64,000 bases of DNA from Paenibacillus_S sp043945595. GTDB lineage: Bacteria; Bacillota; Bacilli; Paenibacillales; NBRC-103111. Position 1 is the stretch's first letter. Each line of letters starts with the position of its first letter. The notes below the pieces were generated by a model. That model was not told the DNA's origin. It ran no database searches and saw nothing but the letters and a program-made list of their open reading frames with translations. The stretch spans positions 930,001 through 994,000 of the forward strand of contig NZ_JBIFNP010000001.1 of NCBI RefSeq assembly GCF_043945595.1, given 5' to 3'. A program made the translations under genes and the position numbers. This document shows, one piece after another, positions 62,881-64,000 of the stretch.

Positions 62881-63153
62881 TTGCGTATTTTTATTACATA
62901 CCTTGTGATTATGAACATCATCAGCTTCTGCTTGATGGCTTACGATAAGTCGCAAGCGGGGAAGCGAAAGCGAAGAATACCGGAGAAAAGGCTGTTCGGC
63001 TACGCTGCCTGCGGAGGGGCGCTTGGCGCTTGGATCGGCATGTACACCTGGAGGCACAAAACGAAGCATACGTCCTTCATCCTCGGTATGCCTGCGCTGC
63101 TGGTTGTCAATGCGGTTCTCATTTATTGGATCGTCAAGGGGCTTCAAGCCTGA
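62881..63153 (+). CDS. DUF1294 family membrane protein (YsdA-like)
   Basis: A 90-residue protein with three helices and the family pattern MAYDKSQAGKRKRRIPEKRLF, GGALGAWIGMYTWRHKTKH and F-x-LGMP. The function is unknown. The open frame extends upstream to 62782, but GGGAGG stands eight bases before the TTG at 62881, and that start gives the usual family length. Confidence 0.85.
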   Translation: MRIFITYLVIMNIISFCLMAYDKSQAGKRKRRIPEKRLFGYAACGGALGAWIGMYTWRHKTKHTSFILGMPALLVVNAVLIYWIVKGLQA

Positions 63154-63314
63154 TATTATTGTAATATCCAAAAGGCGAATATTCTTTTTATATTTACCAT
63201 TATCGTTCGGTTATTGTAGGGGGATTGAATGTAAAAAGGGAATAATCGTCATTTGTTCGAGCTTTTTGTTGACGCAGCGGCTTTGGATACGTTAAGATAA
63301 AAACAACTTTCATA

Positions 63315-63382
63315 CATTCGTATATCCTCGATAATCGGATTGAGGCTCTCTAGAAGGAACCGTGAATTCCTAACTACGAATG
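63315..63382 (+). promoter_or_regulatory. purine (guanine-type) riboswitch aptamer
   Basis: P1 is CATTCGTA (63315-63322) with TACGAATG (63375-63382). P2 is CCTCGA with TTGAGG, closed by a loop with the conserved GG. P3 is AGGAA with TTCCT and has the typical CCGTGAA loop. The joining J2/3 reads CTCTCTA (usual GTTTCTA), and J3/1 reads AACTA, placing C at the base-specificity position, which indicates guanine or a related ligand. It lies 127 bases before an amidohydrolase gene. Confidence 0.87.
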
Positions 63383-63424
63383 ACAAAAGCATCCTTTTGT
63401 CATTTCGTCGTTAGGATTTTTTGC
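63366..63424 (+). terminator. riboswitch expression platform (terminator)
   Basis: ATTCCTAACTACGAATGACAAAA (63366-63388), with a few mismatches, pairs with the complementary 63395-63418, followed by TTTTTT. The left arm uses the aptamer's P3, J3/1 and P1 3' strands, so aptamer and terminator exclude each other. Ligand binding should prevent termination, giving an ON switch. Confidence 0.85.
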
Positions 63425-63508
63425 GTACGGAAGGAAACAATCAGGAGAAGGCTGTACCGGTTCGTCGAAACGAGCAATTGTAAAAAATGATGGTGAGGGA
63501 GTGGGAGC

Positions 63509-64000
63509 ATGGCAACGACACTGATTCGAAATGCTTGCATTGTCACGATGAATGCCGATCTGGACGTTTTCTCAGGGGAGGTGCTGCTTGAGGACGACCG
63601 CATTTCCCAAGTGGGCGCGAAGCTGGATGTAACTGCGGACACGGTCATCGACGCAGGAGGAAAGGTGCTGCTGCCGGGCTTCGTGCAGACGCATATTCAT
63701 CTGTGTCAAACGCTGTTTCGCGGCCGGGCCGACGATTTGGAGCTGCTCGACTGGCTGCGCAAAAAAATATGGCCGCTGGAGGCGGCGCATGACGAGGAAT
63801 CGATATACTATTCCGCGCTGCTCGGCATCGGCGAGCTGATCCGCAGCGGCACGACGACGATTCTCGATATGGAGACGGTCCGCCATACGGATTTCGCCTT
63901 CCAGGCTATGGCTCAGAGCGGAATCCGCGCCATCTCCGGCAAGGTGATGATCGACCACGGCGACAATGTGCCGTCCATTCTGTATGAGGAGACGGCCGCT
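63509..64000 (+). CDS. amidohydrolase (guanine deaminase/AtzA-TrzN type), 3' end outside the window
   Basis: The first 164 residues of a metal-dependent deaminase or hydrolase. It begins TLIRNACIVTMNAD and has the metal-binding HIHLCQTLFRGRADDLELLDWL, followed by GTTTILDME. This subgroup includes guanine deaminases, 5'-deoxyadenosine deaminases and triazine hydrolases. The purine riboswitch in the leader favours a purine substrate, most simply guanine. The ATG follows GAGGGAGTGGGAG. The missing part would carry the remaining metal ligands. Confidence 0.88.
   Translation, partial: MATTLIRNACIVTMNADLDVFSGEVLLEDDRISQVGAKLDVTADTVIDAGGKVLLPGFVQTHIHLCQTLFRGRADDLELLDWLRKKIWPLEAAHDEESIYYSALLGIGELIRSGTTTILDMETVRHTDFAFQAMAQSGIRAISGKVMIDHGDNVPSILYEETAA

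Noticed and set aside
1..64000. CRISPR array, prophage, tRNA or rRNA genes
   Set aside because: No repeat-spacer pattern, phage structural genes, cloverleaf or rRNA-like sequence was seen on reading the window.

Overview
The window looks like a chromosomal segment of an aerobic, endospore-forming Firmicute, most probably Paenibacillus or a close relative. The evidence is strong AGGAGG-type ribosome sites with frequent TTG/GTG starts, a moderately GC-rich sequence, sporulation genes (sda, a CotD coat protein, a CdaS-type diadenylate cyclase), copper-amine-oxidase-N 'stalk' domains, a futalosine-type menaquinone gene (mqnE) with a UbiD-type decarboxylase, and gene neighbourhoods shared with Bacillus subtilis (yutI-yuzB-yutJ, yutM, yumC, yumB, yuiB; dnaB-dnaI; trxA-uvrC; sdhCAB).

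Layout. 1-12 kb: partial asparagine synthetase, a HAD phosphatase, a DUF456 protein, a MurJ/SpoVB-type flippase, cysK, a GNAT enzyme, a DUF2515 protein, a stalk-domain lipoprotein, and an SPFH/ribbon-helix-helix pair. 11-28 kb: redox, haem, menaquinone and Fe-S genes (thioredoxin, ctaA, UbiD decarboxylase, nfu, yuzB, yutJ, mqnE, iscA-like, type-2 ferredoxin-NADP reductase, ndh), plus signal peptidase I, a WG-repeat protein, and sda behind a cluster of DnaA boxes. 28-38 kb: two copies of a structured repeat/RNA element around hemQ and yuiB, ywbE, primosome genes dnaB and dnaI, an IS1182-type element sitting in the loop of a former terminator, trxA and uvrC. 38-50 kb: a CPBP protease, a c-di-AMP (ydaO-type) riboswitch in front of a Ktr potassium transporter operon, a cation/proton antiporter, a LysR regulator divergent from sdhCAB, and a LacI regulator with a GH88 glucuronyl hydrolase. 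50-64 kb: a CDF metal exporter with a 21-bp-period palindrome array upstream, a PCYCGC lipoprotein, a CdaS-type cyclase, a nitroreductase, a nucleoside hydrolase, a BlaI/M56/DoxX regulon, a BdbD/BdbC disulfide pair, a CotD coat protein, a CopA/SafE/YtkA-like copper cluster, and a guanine-type riboswitch in front of an amidohydrolase cut by the right edge.

How the genes connect. Respiration dominates: ctaA, sdhCAB, ndh (with a probable Rex operator), menaquinone synthesis and copper handling. Potassium homeostasis and c-di-AMP meet in the ydaO riboswitch, the ktr operon, the neighbouring antiporter and the CdaS-type cyclase 12 kb away.

At least 17 single-base frameshifts interrupt otherwise well-conserved genes, including dnaB, dnaI, uvrC and sdhA. 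Most apparent insertions fall where the restored sequence would read GGWCC, usually GGWCCGG; most apparent deletions fall in short G runs. I read this as systematic sequencing error, perhaps at a modified motif, not as gene decay. Frameshifted genes are listed as CDS with the break position.

The most novel-looking signals are the two-copy structured element (28196-28317 and 29871-30000), whose junctions are conserved while its helices have changed together; the 21-bp palindrome array (51339-51422); and the ON-type purine riboswitch (63315-63424).
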